DNA from: Flavobacterium psychrophilum
Lineage (GTDB): Bacteria; Bacteroidota; Bacteroidia; Flavobacteriales; Flavobacteriaceae
Reading direction: 5' to 3'
DNA length: 64,000 nucleotides
Assembly: GCA_945872245.1 (NCBI GenBank)
Contig: CAMBZB010000011.1
Location: forward strand, 1-64,000
Shown: positions 1 through 8,894 of the stretch, piece by piece
Numbering within the stretch: the first letter of the stretch is position 1
Layout: each line of letters opens with the position of its first letter
Notes under the pieces: generated by a model
Told to the model about the DNA's origin: nothing
The model's database searches: none
The model's input: the letters and a program-made list of their open reading frames with translations, nothing else
Program-made: the position numbers and the translations under genes

Positions 1-185
1 TCAGAGTTAAATCTAGTAATGGAAAATCATTTGGAGTACAGGTATATGATATGTTGGGTCGTTCCATCGAACAACGTCAAATGTCATCTGATGCTCAAAT
101 AGGGTCTAACTATGCTAAAGGGGTGTACAATGTAATTGTAAACCAAGGATCAAACGTGAAAACACTACGAGTGATTAAGCAATAA
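1..185 (+). CDS. C-terminal fragment of a secreted protein with T9SS type A sorting domain
   Basis: Only the last 60 codons are inside the window; the reading frame begins at base 3 and stops at 183-185. The visible part has the core VYDMLGR, then a glycine-containing turn (NYAKGVYNV) and a basic end (LRVIKQ). This is the layout of the Por-type C-terminal domain that targets proteins to the type IX secretion system. It closely resembles the C-terminus of the next gene (VYDLQGR, NYPAGIY, LKLIKK), so the two may be tandem paralogues. The catalytic or binding part lies upstream of the window and cannot be judged. A strong terminator follows. Confidence 0.75.
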   Translation, partial: RVKSSNGKSFGVQVYDMLGRSIEQRQMSSDAQIGSNYAKGVYNVIVNQGSNVKTLRVIKQ

Positions 186-216
186 AAATTTCATAATAAT
201 TGTTTTTTTGTAAGAG

Positions 217-245
217 AGGCTGTCCGAAAGGACAGCCTTTTTTGT
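217..245 (+). terminator. Rho-independent terminator
   Basis: A 9-bp perfect stem (217-225 with 230-238) closed by a GAAA tetraloop is followed by a T-rich run. It lies about 30 bp after the stop codon of the partial sorting-domain gene. Confidence 0.9.
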
Positions 246-413
246 TTTGTTACTCGAGTGCATTTCATATATATTGGGTCGTTTTCAATTCATTCTTTCC
301 TGAAACAGGGATAAAAAAAAGAAATGTTAAATAATCCAAGACTAAAAAAATTATTTCACTGCTTAGAAACGCAGTTACGGGGCATTTTTATATTTCATAA
401 CTTCTAAAGTATA

Positions 414-421
414 TATATTTG
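414..421 (+). promoter_or_regulatory. Bacteroidetes -7 element (TATATTTG)
   Basis: An exact match to the TAnnTTTG -7 consensus, 27 bp before the ATG of the secreted esterase. I see no clear TTTG -33 box at the right distance; a TTTC at 393-396 is the closest. Confidence 0.5.
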
Positions 422-448
422 TACTTTAATGATAAAAACCTACCATAG

Positions 449-1615
449 ATGATTATTAAATTCAGGCGCTCTTTTTTATTTTTTCTGTTCATTCAGACCC
501 TATTTTTATATGGTCAAAACTTGGTTTCCAATACCACGGGCTCTTTTGTATATACCCCAGCTGCTCCGCTGAACTCAAAGCCTATTAATGTATATTATAG
601 AATTCCGGCTGGAGATGTCACAAAAATGCCCATTTTAATGTCTTTTCACGGAGACGATAGAGATGCAAGTAATTATAGAGATTATTGGATTTCTATGGCG
701 AACGCCAACGGATTTATGGTCTTCGCCCCTGAATTTAATACGGTAGATTTTATTGGAGGAGATGGCTATCAATTGGGAAATGTATTTGTTAATGGGGATG
801 ACCCAACGTCAAAATTAAATCCAACAAACGAATGGACTTTTTCCATCATTGACCCCTTATTTGAAGCTATAAAAGGCAAGGTTTCAGGAACGCAACAAAC
901 CTATGATGCTTGGGGTCATTCGGGCGGCGCTCAATTTATACATAGGTTCAGGATGTTTATGCCTAATAGTAAATTAAATCTGGCCATTTGTTCTAATGCG
1001 GGATGGTATACCGTACCGGATATCTTGGTCAATTTTCCTTATGGGATTAAAAAAAGCCCATTATCCAATAGTAGTTTAACCATTCCATTTTCTAAAAAGC
1101 TAATCGTGCATTTAGGTTTAAATGATACTGATGAAAATTCAGCTGGATTAAGGCACAATACCACTGTGGATAATCAACAAGGATTGTATCGATTGGTAAG
1201 AGGACGCTATTTTTTTACCAAAAGTCAAACCATTGCACAAACAGTAAACTTTCCATTTAATTGGCAAAAGTACGAGGCGGCAGGTGTTGGTCATGACGCA
1301 CAACTTATGGCCAATGATGCTTTGAAGTATTTGATAGAAAGTTATTTGTCCCTAAATGAAGGGTTCGAAGAACAGTTGGGAACCCATTTTTCAGCCCAAG
1401 CCTATCCAAATCCCTCTAAGGGTGATTTTACACTGAAAGCATCAAATGCTAATTTTGGTTTTAAAGTGTATGACCTTCAAGGAAGATTAATGGAGCAACA
1501 CCAAATGATACCAACTCAATCTACAACAATTGGGGCGAATTACCCAGCGGGAATTTACCCTATTATGGTAACTCAAGACAAGCAGATTAAAGTGCTTAAA
1601 CTGATTAAGAAATAA
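449..1615 (+). CDS. Secreted alpha/beta-hydrolase (esterase-like) with T9SS sorting domain
   Basis: 388 residues. A signal peptide (about residues 1-22, ending YGQ) is followed by an alpha/beta-hydrolase domain. The nucleophile elbow GHSGG places the serine at 158. HLGLND supplies a plausible acid (Asp226) and GVGHD a plausible histidine (282), so the triad looks intact. An oxyanion-type stretch SFHGDD lies near residue 65. Residues about 315-388 form a T9SS type A sorting domain starting at YPNPSKG. The protein is therefore expected to cross the outer membrane through T9SS and act outside the cell or on its surface. The substrate (polyester, acylated sugar or similar) cannot be read from the sequence. 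The gene stands alone between a terminator and the next promoter, and its C-terminus resembles that of the preceding gene. Confidence 0.8.
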   Translation: MIIKFRRSFLFFLFIQTLFLYGQNLVSNTTGSFVYTPAAPLNSKPINVYYRIPAGDVTKMPILMSFHGDDRDASNYRDYWISMANANGFMVFAPEFNTVDFIGGDGYQLGNVFVNGDDPTSKLNPTNEWTFSIIDPLFEAIKGKVSGTQQTYDAWGHSGGAQFIHRFRMFMPNSKLNLAICSNAGWYTVPDILVNFPYGIKKSPLSNSSLTIPFSKKLIVHLGLNDTDENSAGLRHNTTVDNQQGLYRLVRGRYFFTKSQTIAQTVNFPFNWQKYEAAGVGHDAQLMANDALKYLIESYLSLNEGFEEQLGTHFSAQAYPNPSKGDFTLKASNANFGFKVYDLQGRLMEQHQMIPTQSTTIGANYPAGIYPIMVTQDKQIKVLKLIKK

Positions 1616-1722
1616 TAAAATTCACCATTTCAGTACTACTATTAAGGCTGTCAATAAAAGTAAAAATTTACTAAACCTAAAATAATCATCATTTACTGCT
1701 TTAAAATGCATTTACAAAGCAA

Positions 1723-1757
1723 TTTGTTTTTTTTTAAAGCCTTATTAAATATATTTG
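1723..1757 (+). promoter_or_regulatory. Promoter of the lipoprotein-porin-peptidase run
   Basis: TTTG at 1723-1726 and TATATTTG at 1750-1757 are separated by 23 bp, the upper end of the spacing accepted for flavobacterial promoters. The ATG follows 29 bp later. The stretch 1616-1722 holds nothing else I recognise. Confidence 0.6.
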
Positions 1758-1786
1758 TTACCTGTCATTATAACTAATCAATTCTC

Positions 1787-3088
1787 ATGAAAAAAATTTA
1801 CACTTTTATTCTATTTATGCTTTTATTTATTTATTCTTGTAGTACAGAAGATGTTACAATTGGACTTCCTACTACATTCGGATCTTTTAATGTTCCAGCG
1901 AAGCAATTGTCAAGCGGTCCCTTTGAATTAACTCCGCCAACATCAGACAGACCGGGCACTTTTTCATACACGAGTAGCAATCCTGCTGTAGCGGTGATTA
2001 ACGGTTCAATCCTGACGATTGTAGGAATTGGAACTACAACTATTACAGCAACACAATCACAATATTTAAAATATTCGGCACAATCTACTACGGCTACTTT
2101 TAATGTTACAGAATTTGACCCCCCAATATTAGGTTCATTTTCGATTCCGTCAAAGGTAATGGGAGACGCTCCTTTTCAACTAACGCCACCATCCTCTAAT
2201 AGTGCCGGTGCTTTTACGTACACCAGTAGCAATCCTTTAGTGGCAACCATTAACGGATCAATGGTGACTGTTGTAGGTATAGGCACTACCACTATTACTG
2301 CCATTCAAGCAAAAAACAACCTCTATGACACAGCAAGTATAACGACAATCTTTACAGTGGAAAATAAACCAGCTCTTTTACAAGAAAATTTTGAATATCC
2401 AGCATCTACTATTCTTTCTGATATTTCTGGTTCAGGATGGGCTATACACAGCGGTGCTAGTACTCCAATACAAACTACTAGTTCCTCTAGTTTGTCTTTT
2501 GCTAATTATTATGGTGATGGATTAGGGTTGGCAGCTATTTTAGATGCCAATGGAGCCGATAGCAATAAACAATTTGTAGAACAATCAGAAGGAACTCCGA
2601 TTTATATTTCATTTGTGGTAAAAATTAAAGCTCCTACTACTACAGCAGTTACTCCTCCTACAAGCTATTTTTTACATACCTCTAGTCTTCCATTTGTTTC
2701 GGGATCATCATCAACATTTAGAGGTCAAATATTTTCAAAACCCATTTTAAACGATTTGACTCAATATAATTTAGGTCTTAGTTTTTCTGCTACAAGTCCG
2801 CAACAAACAAACACCACTAAGAATTTAAATTATGACCAAAATTATCTTGTTGTATTAAAATACAATAGTATTGTTGGAATTAATAATGATTCTGTATCGC
2901 TATATGTTTTCTCAGAAAACGATGATTTTGCGACAGAGCCAACTCAAGCTTTTATTGGACCATTATCTTTGGCAAGCGCTGCAGATATTAAATCTGTTGT
3001 GGTTTGTTTGAGACAATTTGATGGTAATCAAGACATGCTTGTGGATGCTATTAGAGTAACAACGCAATGGGATTTATTAAAAAATTAA
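1787..3088 (+). CDS. Surface lipoprotein with two Ig-like repeats and a lectin-like C-terminal domain
   Basis: 433 residues with a lipoprotein signal peptide; the lipobox IYSC puts the lipidated cysteine at 18. Two repeats of about 77 residues follow (about 31-107 and 115-190). Each carries GSF, LTPP, YTSSNP, INGS and a GIGTTTITA strand, which resembles bacterial Ig-like (BIG2-type) modules. The C-terminal half (about 195-433) begins FEYPASTILSD, contains GWAIHSG and YISFVVK, and ends in beta-rich sequence, like a concanavalin-type lectin/glucanase fold seen in Bacteroidetes surface proteins. A role in binding a substrate at the surface is inferred. The next porin gene begins 15 bp downstream, so it probably heads that operon. 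Confidence 0.6.
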   Translation: MKKIYTFILFMLLFIYSCSTEDVTIGLPTTFGSFNVPAKQLSSGPFELTPPTSDRPGTFSYTSSNPAVAVINGSILTIVGIGTTTITATQSQYLKYSAQSTTATFNVTEFDPPILGSFSIPSKVMGDAPFQLTPPSSNSAGAFTYTSSNPLVATINGSMVTVVGIGTTTITAIQAKNNLYDTASITTIFTVENKPALLQENFEYPASTILSDISGSGWAIHSGASTPIQTTSSSSLSFANYYGDGLGLAAILDANGADSNKQFVEQSEGTPIYISFVVKIKAPTTTAVTPPTSYFLHTSSLPFVSGSSSTFRGQIFSKPILNDLTQYNLGLSFSATSPQQTNTTKNLNYDQNYLVVLKYNSIVGINNDSVSLYVFSENDDFATEPTQAFIGPLSLASAADIKSVVVCLRQFDGNQDMLVDAIRVTTQWDLLKN

Positions 3089-3103
3089 CCAAGTTAAGAT
3101 AAT

Positions 3104-4414
3104 ATGAAGTTAATAAGAATACTAACATTGGTATTTACTCTACTATTTGTAGCAGAATATTCAAATGCACAAGAAATTGAACTCAACAAATACAAGTTTG
3201 GGGAGGGTTTAAAATTTTCAGGCAAAGACGATAAGTATAAAATGGAAATTTCAGGATTTGTTCAGCCTTATTTAGAAACTCGAAAATATGTTGATAATGC
3301 GGATCCTACTTTCTACAATCGATTTAGAATGAGAAGAGCACGTGTGCAACTTTCAGGAAATTCCGCACAAGAGAATTTGACCTACAGAGTCCAACTTGAT
3401 TTAACGGGTGGAGGAGAAGGTGATGAGTCCATAGGAGGTTTAGTTTTTGATGCTTGGGTGGCTTATGATGTAACCAAAAGAATTAAAGTAACCTTTGGTC
3501 AAAAAGGTACTCCTACAGACAATCGTGAACTTGGAATGCGTTCCAATACACTACAGTTAGTCGAAAGGAGTCCTTTGAGTTCGGCATTTGCCACCATTCG
3601 GGAATTTGGTTTTTTTGCAGAATCTACGCATAAAATATCTCGTTATTCGTATATAAAACCCGAAATAGCTATCACCAATGGGGATGGAATTAATGTATTT
3701 AATAAAGATTATGGAGGGTTGAAATATGGTGGTCGAATCGATTATTTACCTTTTGGATTATTTAACAATTTTGGACAGTATCGCCAAGCTGATATAGTAA
3801 GAGAATTAACTCCGAAATTTGTAATAGGTGTAAATTGTAGTTACAATCAAGGCATCAGTGACAGGCGGGGCAGAGAGAGCGGAACCATTCTTTACCTTGA
3901 TGCTAATAACAAGGAATTACTCCCTGACTATGTGAAATATGGTATCGATTTTCTTTTTAAATACAAAGGATATTCCGTTTTAGGAGAATATATTAATGCT
4001 TCATCAAGAGTGCCTAGTGGAATTACTCAAAGAGTAAGAACCGATGGGACTACCTCGCCAGATTTTTTGGTCAATGGAATTCAAGATATAGAAAAATATA
4101 TTAGCGGAAGAATGATGGTGGGCGAAGGTTTTAATATTCAAGGGGGCTATGTTTTTAAAAACAATATAGGAATTGACGGTCGATTCTCCCACTTGAAACC
4201 TGAAGCCAACTCGTTTCTGAATAATGCTACATTTAACAATCGTTCTAATTATTACACTTTGGGAATAACAAAGTTTTTAGCCCGAAATTATGGTGCAAAA
4301 ATCCAATTAGATTGTACTTACATTAATGCCAGACCAGGATCTAATGGGGTTACTGGCTTGCCAATAAAGGGGGATGAAATTTTAACTAGATTAATGACAA
4401 CTATATCATTTTAA
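3104..4414 (+). CDS. Outer-membrane porin, phosphate-selective porin O/P family
   Basis: 436 residues with a signal peptide cleaved near YSNAQ (about residue 23). After a short periplasmic stretch the barrel starts with EISGFVQPYLE and FRMRRARVQLSG, typical of the OprO/OprP-like family. Aromatic-ended beta strands alternate to the C-terminal TTISF, where a terminal phenylalanine is expected for BAM-dependent insertion. In this family the pore is often anion-selective, but substrate cannot be read here. It lies 15 bp after the lipoprotein gene and 3 bp before the M14 peptidase gene. A second porin of the same family follows the peptidase, so the operon encodes two outer-membrane channels around one periplasmic hydrolase. 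Confidence 0.8.
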   Translation: MKLIRILTLVFTLLFVAEYSNAQEIELNKYKFGEGLKFSGKDDKYKMEISGFVQPYLETRKYVDNADPTFYNRFRMRRARVQLSGNSAQENLTYRVQLDLTGGGEGDESIGGLVFDAWVAYDVTKRIKVTFGQKGTPTDNRELGMRSNTLQLVERSPLSSAFATIREFGFFAESTHKISRYSYIKPEIAITNGDGINVFNKDYGGLKYGGRIDYLPFGLFNNFGQYRQADIVRELTPKFVIGVNCSYNQGISDRRGRESGTILYLDANNKELLPDYVKYGIDFLFKYKGYSVLGEYINASSRVPSGITQRVRTDGTTSPDFLVNGIQDIEKYISGRMMVGEGFNIQGGYVFKNNIGIDGRFSHLKPEANSFLNNATFNNRSNYYTLGITKFLARNYGAKIQLDCTYINARPGSNGVTGLPIKGDEILTRLMTTISF

Positions 4415-4417
4415 AGG

Positions 4418-5962
4418 ATGAAAGATAAACTCAACTATTTGTTTTTTACTGTCATGATTGGATTCTCTGTTTTTGGGCAATTCAGTCCTCAAAATGATGA
4501 AATTACCAAACGTTTTTTTCCAGATCCTGTTTTAGAGATTAATACACCTGCTTTTGGCAAAAAAGGGTTTACTAATTATGATGATATGATGAATTATGTC
4601 AATAAATTGGTAGCATCACATCCATCTGAATTGGCTCTTTCTTTTATTGGCGAAAGTCAAAAAAAGAAAAAAATTCCGATGCTTGTTTTAAATCGAGATA
4701 ACGGACAAGAAAAAGTAAAAGTTTGGTTTCAAGGGGGGCTTCATGGTGATGAGCCAGCTGGAACAGAAACGATGCTTTTTCTTTTAAATAAAATGGTAAA
4801 CGACCCTAGTTACTCTTATTTGTTAGATAAAATAACGCTCACAATTATTCCGATGGCAAATATTGACGGCTATGAAAAACAAGATCGTTATGCCGCTGAT
4901 GGTCTGGATTTAAATCGGGATCAAGTAAAGTTATTGGCTCCTGAAAGTAATTATTTGAAGAAAGCTTTCAGTAATTTCGGAGCAGAGGTAGCTGTTGATT
5001 TTCACGAATACAGACCTTTTAGAAAAGAATATAACGAACTAGGTTCTGACGGAGTTTGCTCGATTTATGATGCTATGTTCATGCTTTGTGGCAATTTAAA
5101 TCTACCTCAAAACTTAAGAGAGTATACCCAAAATATTTTTGTTGCAAATGCCAAGAAATCATTAGAATCTAACAATTTAAGTTTTCGAGATTATATTGCT
5201 GCACATAAGCAAAACAATGAGGTTTTTTTCAATCAGTGTACAACTGAAGCTCGGTCTAGCACCACTTCTTTTGCATTAACCAATTGTATTTCTGCACTTA
5301 TTGAAATTAGAGGCGTAAATCTTCAAAAGACATCTTTCAAAAGAAGAATAAATACGACTTTTTTGATAGCAACTTCTTTTTTAAAAACGGTGTATGATGA
5401 TGCTAAAAACATAAAAGAAGTTTTGAAAATTGCTAATGATGCAAATCCTGAAAATTTGGTTGTTGTTTGCAAAAAGCCTCAAGAAAACCAAACTATTAGG
5501 GCTATTAACTTGAAAGATAACATGGAAACTAGTTTGGATATTAAAGTGAATAATGCTCTAAAAGCGCGACCGGTTTTAGAAAGAAAGAGACCCTTTGCTT
5601 ATTTGATACTACCTGAACAAAAAAAGTTAGCCGAAAAATTAACTATTCTTGGTATAGAAGTTCTTGAACTCAATGAGGATAAGACTCTAAAAGTTGAAAT
5701 GTACACCGTTACTTCTCGTTCAGTTAGTCCAGAAGAGGATGAAGGATATAAAGCACAAAAAATACAAACATCAGTTGCTACAACAGACAAATCTTTCCCC
5801 AAAGGCACATTCATTGTCTATTTGAATCAAAAAAATGGCAAGATGGCAACTGAGGTTTTAGAACCTGAAAGCGAAAATGGGTTTGTAAAATTTGAAGTCC
5901 TCGATACCGTTTTAAATGAAGAATTACCAATTTATAGATACCTAAATAATGAAAAAATATAA
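4418..5962 (+). CDS. Periplasmic M14-family zinc metallocarboxypeptidase
   Basis: 514 residues with a signal peptide (about 1-20, ending VFG). The M14 zinc site is complete: HGDE gives HxxE (His109, Glu112) and VDFHEY supplies the third ligand (His196). LNRD (Asn166, Arg167) matches the substrate-carboxylate residues, and Glu296 in LIEIRG fits the general base. About 190 further residues after residue 325 are not recognised. The catalytic core resembles the branch of M14 that includes succinylglutamate desuccinylase/aspartoacylase-like enzymes, so it may release acidic amino acids from peptides or acyl conjugates; that specificity is inference. The gene sits 3 bp after one porin, and its end overlaps the longest reading of the next porin, so the three are surely co-transcribed. 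Confidence 0.75.
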   Translation: MKDKLNYLFFTVMIGFSVFGQFSPQNDEITKRFFPDPVLEINTPAFGKKGFTNYDDMMNYVNKLVASHPSELALSFIGESQKKKKIPMLVLNRDNGQEKVKVWFQGGLHGDEPAGTETMLFLLNKMVNDPSYSYLLDKITLTIIPMANIDGYEKQDRYAADGLDLNRDQVKLLAPESNYLKKAFSNFGAEVAVDFHEYRPFRKEYNELGSDGVCSIYDAMFMLCGNLNLPQNLREYTQNIFVANAKKSLESNNLSFRDYIAAHKQNNEVFFNQCTTEARSSTTSFALTNCISALIEIRGVNLQKTSFKRRINTTFLIATSFLKTVYDDAKNIKEVLKIANDANPENLVVVCKKPQENQTIRAINLKDNMETSLDIKVNNALKARPVLERKRPFAYLILPEQKKLAEKLTILGIEVLELNEDKTLKVEMYTVTSRSVSPEEDEGYKAQKIQTSVATTDKSFPKGTFIVYLNQKNGKMATEVLEPESENGFVKFEVLDTVLNEELPIYRYLNNEKI

Positions 5963-5969
5963 CACAAAA

Positions 5970-7217
5970 ATGAAACTAAAAACAATCGTAGCAGCATTCC
6001 TGTTTTTATTTGTATATAATGCAATAGCACAGGTTCAAATAAAAACGGAGTCAAAAGAATTTCAGTTAGGAGATGGTTTGCGTTTTAATATAAACGATGG
6101 CGATTATAAATTTAAAATTGGTGGATTTATTCAAGGCGTTTATCAGCATGAAAAAACAGTCGGTTCTTTAGCCAATAATTATATGAATGCCAAAAATGCC
6201 TATTTTACTCTTTCAGGTAGTATGTTGAAAGAAAAAGTATCTTTTTTATTGCAAAACAACTTCAGTAATGGCAAACCGCTATTGGATGCTTGGTTTGCTT
6301 ACTCCCCTATTTCTAATTTGAAAATTACTTTTGGACAGAAACAAACTTTTACGAATAACAGAGAAATGACTTTCTTCGAAGACAAATTACAGTTTGTAGA
6401 TAGAGGAATTTTTAGTACTCAGTTTTCTAATTTAGGTAGAGAATTTGGGGTATTTTTTGAAAGTGAATTTCAGGAAGGGGACTTCTTCATAAAACCAAAA
6501 ATTGCAGTAACCTCAGGTGATGGATTAAATTCTTTTGGGGTTAATTCTACTGATATCGATGAGGGAGGTTTGAAATATGGAGGCCGCGTTGACATATTAC
6601 CTTTAGGAAAATTCAAAGAAGGAAATGATGGGTATATTGCTGATTTGAAACATGAAGACAAATTAAAAATACTAGCGGGCACAGCGTTTAGTTATAATGT
6701 CGGGGCAAGTAATAAGGTGGGTGAAGGTCATGGTGATTTTGTACTTTACAGCAATACTGGAAGAGTAAAACTACCTGACTACAGAAAATTTTATGAAGAT
6801 ATTTTATTTAAGTATAAGGGGTTTTCATTGCTTGCTGAATATGTTAATAGTTCGGCAACAACTTTAGACAATACTTTCTTGAATGCAGGAGCAACAAGAC
6901 CTTTGTATCTAACTGAAATTAGTGAATATTTAGTCTTAGGAGATGGTTATAATGTTCAAACTGGCTACGTTACCAAATCAGGCTATTCCTTAGATTTAAA
7001 ATATGAAAAATTAAACCAAGAATTTGATAATAATGCATCACTACTTTCAAATCAAGAAGCATTTACTATTGGTCTTACAAAATATTTTAAAGGGAATAAC
7101 TTAAAAATACAATCATCGGTTTCGTCAAATAATGTAGATAAATTTAATACTACATCTAGTGCTATTGAAAAAGTCAACATGATAACTGCACAATTTGCAA
7201 TTCAAGTCGTTTTTTAA
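5970..7217 (+). CDS. Outer-membrane porin, phosphate-selective porin O/P family (second copy)
   Basis: About 415 residues from the chosen start. An upstream in-frame ATG at 5949 would overlap the peptidase gene and add seven polar residues; starting at 5970 gives a clean signal peptide (MKLKTIVAAF, ending NAIAQ). The mature part opens with KFKIGGFIQGVYQHEK, the same architecture as the porin at 3104 (GLRF or GLKF, GGLKYGGR, KYKGFSLLAEYVNSS), and ends in FAIQVVF with a terminal phenylalanine. The two porins are clearly paralogues that have diverged. Flanking a shared peptidase suggests they admit different substrates or substrate and product. The symporter gene follows after a 77-bp gap. Confidence 0.75.
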   Translation: MKLKTIVAAFLFLFVYNAIAQVQIKTESKEFQLGDGLRFNINDGDYKFKIGGFIQGVYQHEKTVGSLANNYMNAKNAYFTLSGSMLKEKVSFLLQNNFSNGKPLLDAWFAYSPISNLKITFGQKQTFTNNREMTFFEDKLQFVDRGIFSTQFSNLGREFGVFFESEFQEGDFFIKPKIAVTSGDGLNSFGVNSTDIDEGGLKYGGRVDILPLGKFKEGNDGYIADLKHEDKLKILAGTAFSYNVGASNKVGEGHGDFVLYSNTGRVKLPDYRKFYEDILFKYKGFSLLAEYVNSSATTLDNTFLNAGATRPLYLTEISEYLVLGDGYNVQTGYVTKSGYSLDLKYEKLNQEFDNNASLLSNQEAFTIGLTKYFKGNNLKIQSSVSSNNVDKFNTTSSAIEKVNMITAQFAIQVVF

Positions 7218-7250
7218 ATTTAAATAAAACATAAAATAGTTTCCTTTTGC

Positions 7251-7270
7251 TTGTTTATTAAAATAAACGA
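7251..7270. repeat. Inverted repeat between porin and symporter genes
   Basis: Arms of nine bases (7251-7259 and 7262-7270, one G-T pair) almost abut. There is no T-tract, so it is more likely an operator or an mRNA-processing hairpin than a terminator. Confidence 0.35.
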
Positions 7271-7294
7271 AGGGTTTCATACATTCAATTTATC

Positions 7295-8575
7295 ATGAAA
7301 ACAGTAAATAAAATAGTTACAAATTTAACTTTTTGGGTTTTAATCGCAATTATAATAGGTGTTTTGTTGGGGCAATATTATCCTTCACAAGCTATTGAAA
7401 TGAAGATTGTTGGCGATACTTTTATTGATATTGTTAAGATATTCATCGCTCCAATTATATTTTTGACCATCGTATTGGGAATAAGTAGTATGGGCGATTT
7501 AAGCAAAGTAGGTCGAATAGGCTTAAAATCATTAATCTATTTTGAAATTGTGTCTACTTTGGCCTTACTCATAGGTATTTTTGTTGCTATTGTAATTGAA
7601 CCTGGAAAAATAGACAAAACAGGTTTGAATATTCAGGATGCTAGCGAGTATACTTCTAAGGATAAAACGGCTGGTTTTGACTGGGTATCCGTTTTTATGA
7701 ACAATATTACACTACAGGTGTTATTAGTCGCTATTGTTGTGGGTGTTATTTTAAATTATTCCAAAAAGAGAGAAACCATAGTAGCATTTTTATATAAATG
7801 CTCAAAAGTGGTTTTTACAATGCTAAAATGGGTCATGTATCTTGCCCCTCTAGGAGCTTTTGGAGGTATGGCCTATACAGTTGGTAAATTTGGTTTACAT
7901 ACACTAATCCCTTTAGGAAAATTGATGATTACCTTTTACATTACTATGTTTTTGTTCATATTTGTTGTTTTGGGTAGTATTCTAAAGTATTATAAAATAA
8001 ATATTTGGCACTTTATTAAATATCTAAAATCAGAACTTTTGATTGTTTTAGGAACTTCTTCGTCTGAGGCTGCTTTACCTAATTTAATGGAAAAGTTAGA
8101 GAAAATGGGTTGCAGTAAATCGGTAGTTGGTCTTGTAGTCCCTACTGGTTATTCATTCAACCTCGACGGAACTTCCATTTACCTATCAATGGCAATAATT
8201 TTTTTGGCGCAGCTCTATAATGTTCATCTTAGCTTAGGCGAAATGATTACTATAGTTGGAATTTTGATGGTCACTTCTAAAGGTGCCGCTGGTGTAACCG
8301 GAAGTGGATTTATAATTCTTGCCTCAACACTAACTGCTGTTCATAAAATTCCATTAGAAGGATTGGCATTTTTACTTGGAGTAGATAAATTTATGAGCGA
8401 AGCTAGAGCCATCACAAATTTTATCGGAAATGGCGTTGCCGCTGTAGTAATTTCAAAATCAGAAAATGAATTTATGGCAATTGATGAAACTACTAATTCA
8501 GAGTTGGAATCCATTGAACCCGAAGTGGAAGTGGTGTCTATTCCAATACCAGTAGAATCCGAAAAACCATTTTAA
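7295..8575 (+). CDS. Dicarboxylate/amino acid:cation symporter (DAACS family)
   Basis: 426 residues, the usual length of GltP/DctA proteins. The inner-membrane transporter has the two re-entrant-loop signatures of the family. The serine-rich HP1 motif is GTSSSEAALP (about 253-262), and the TM7 motif is NLDGTSIY (about 289-296, NMDGT in GltPh). GAAGVTGSGF fits HP2. These residues bind the carboxylates of aspartate, glutamate or C4-dicarboxylates with Na+ or H+. The last 35 residues are an acidic, proline-rich tail. Placed after two porins and a peptidase and before PEP carboxykinase, it is the likely importer of whatever the upstream genes release. DctA-type or GltP-type cannot be decided from sequence alone. 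Confidence 0.85.
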   Translation: MKTVNKIVTNLTFWVLIAIIIGVLLGQYYPSQAIEMKIVGDTFIDIVKIFIAPIIFLTIVLGISSMGDLSKVGRIGLKSLIYFEIVSTLALLIGIFVAIVIEPGKIDKTGLNIQDASEYTSKDKTAGFDWVSVFMNNITLQVLLVAIVVGVILNYSKKRETIVAFLYKCSKVVFTMLKWVMYLAPLGAFGGMAYTVGKFGLHTLIPLGKLMITFYITMFLFIFVVLGSILKYYKINIWHFIKYLKSELLIVLGTSSSEAALPNLMEKLEKMGCSKSVVGLVVPTGYSFNLDGTSIYLSMAIIFLAQLYNVHLSLGEMITIVGILMVTSKGAAGVTGSGFIILASTLTAVHKIPLEGLAFLLGVDKFMSEARAITNFIGNGVAAVVISKSENEFMAIDETTNSELESIEPEVEVVSIPIPVESEKPF

Positions 8576-8727
8576 TAAAAACCATCTTTTTTACTAGTTA
8601 TTTAAATAATTAAAATATTTTATATCTCATTTATAATAATGGATTTGTGAGAATTAGTCTAATCAATGGCTAAAAAAACTATCCACGTACTAGAAATTCT
8701 CAAACTTTATGAATTGGCTTATAAACC

Positions 8728-8754
8728 ATCACCTTTTTATTGGTGGTTTTTTTT
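8728..8754 (+). terminator. Possible weak terminator after the symporter gene
   Basis: A 6-bp stem (8728-8733 with 8742-8747, one G-T pair) is followed by a T-run to 8754. It lies 150 bp after the stop codon, so the assignment is tentative. Nothing else is seen in 8576-8727. Confidence 0.35.
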
Positions 8755-8776
8755 ATCACAAAAAAATCCTAAATAA

Positions 8777-8808
8777 TTTCACGAAATCGTTATAGTTGAT
8801 TAATTTTG
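8777..8808 (+). promoter_or_regulatory. Probable pckA promoter
   Basis: TTTC at 8777-8780 (one change from TTTG) and TAATTTTG at 8801-8808 are separated by 20 bp. Both possible start codons of pckA lie downstream. Confidence 0.55.
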
Positions 8809-8894
8809 CGCAAAATATTAAGAATAAACACACAACTTGTTTATTTTAAATATACATGAACAAAACCACAATCATTATTAATAGTCAAAACAAA

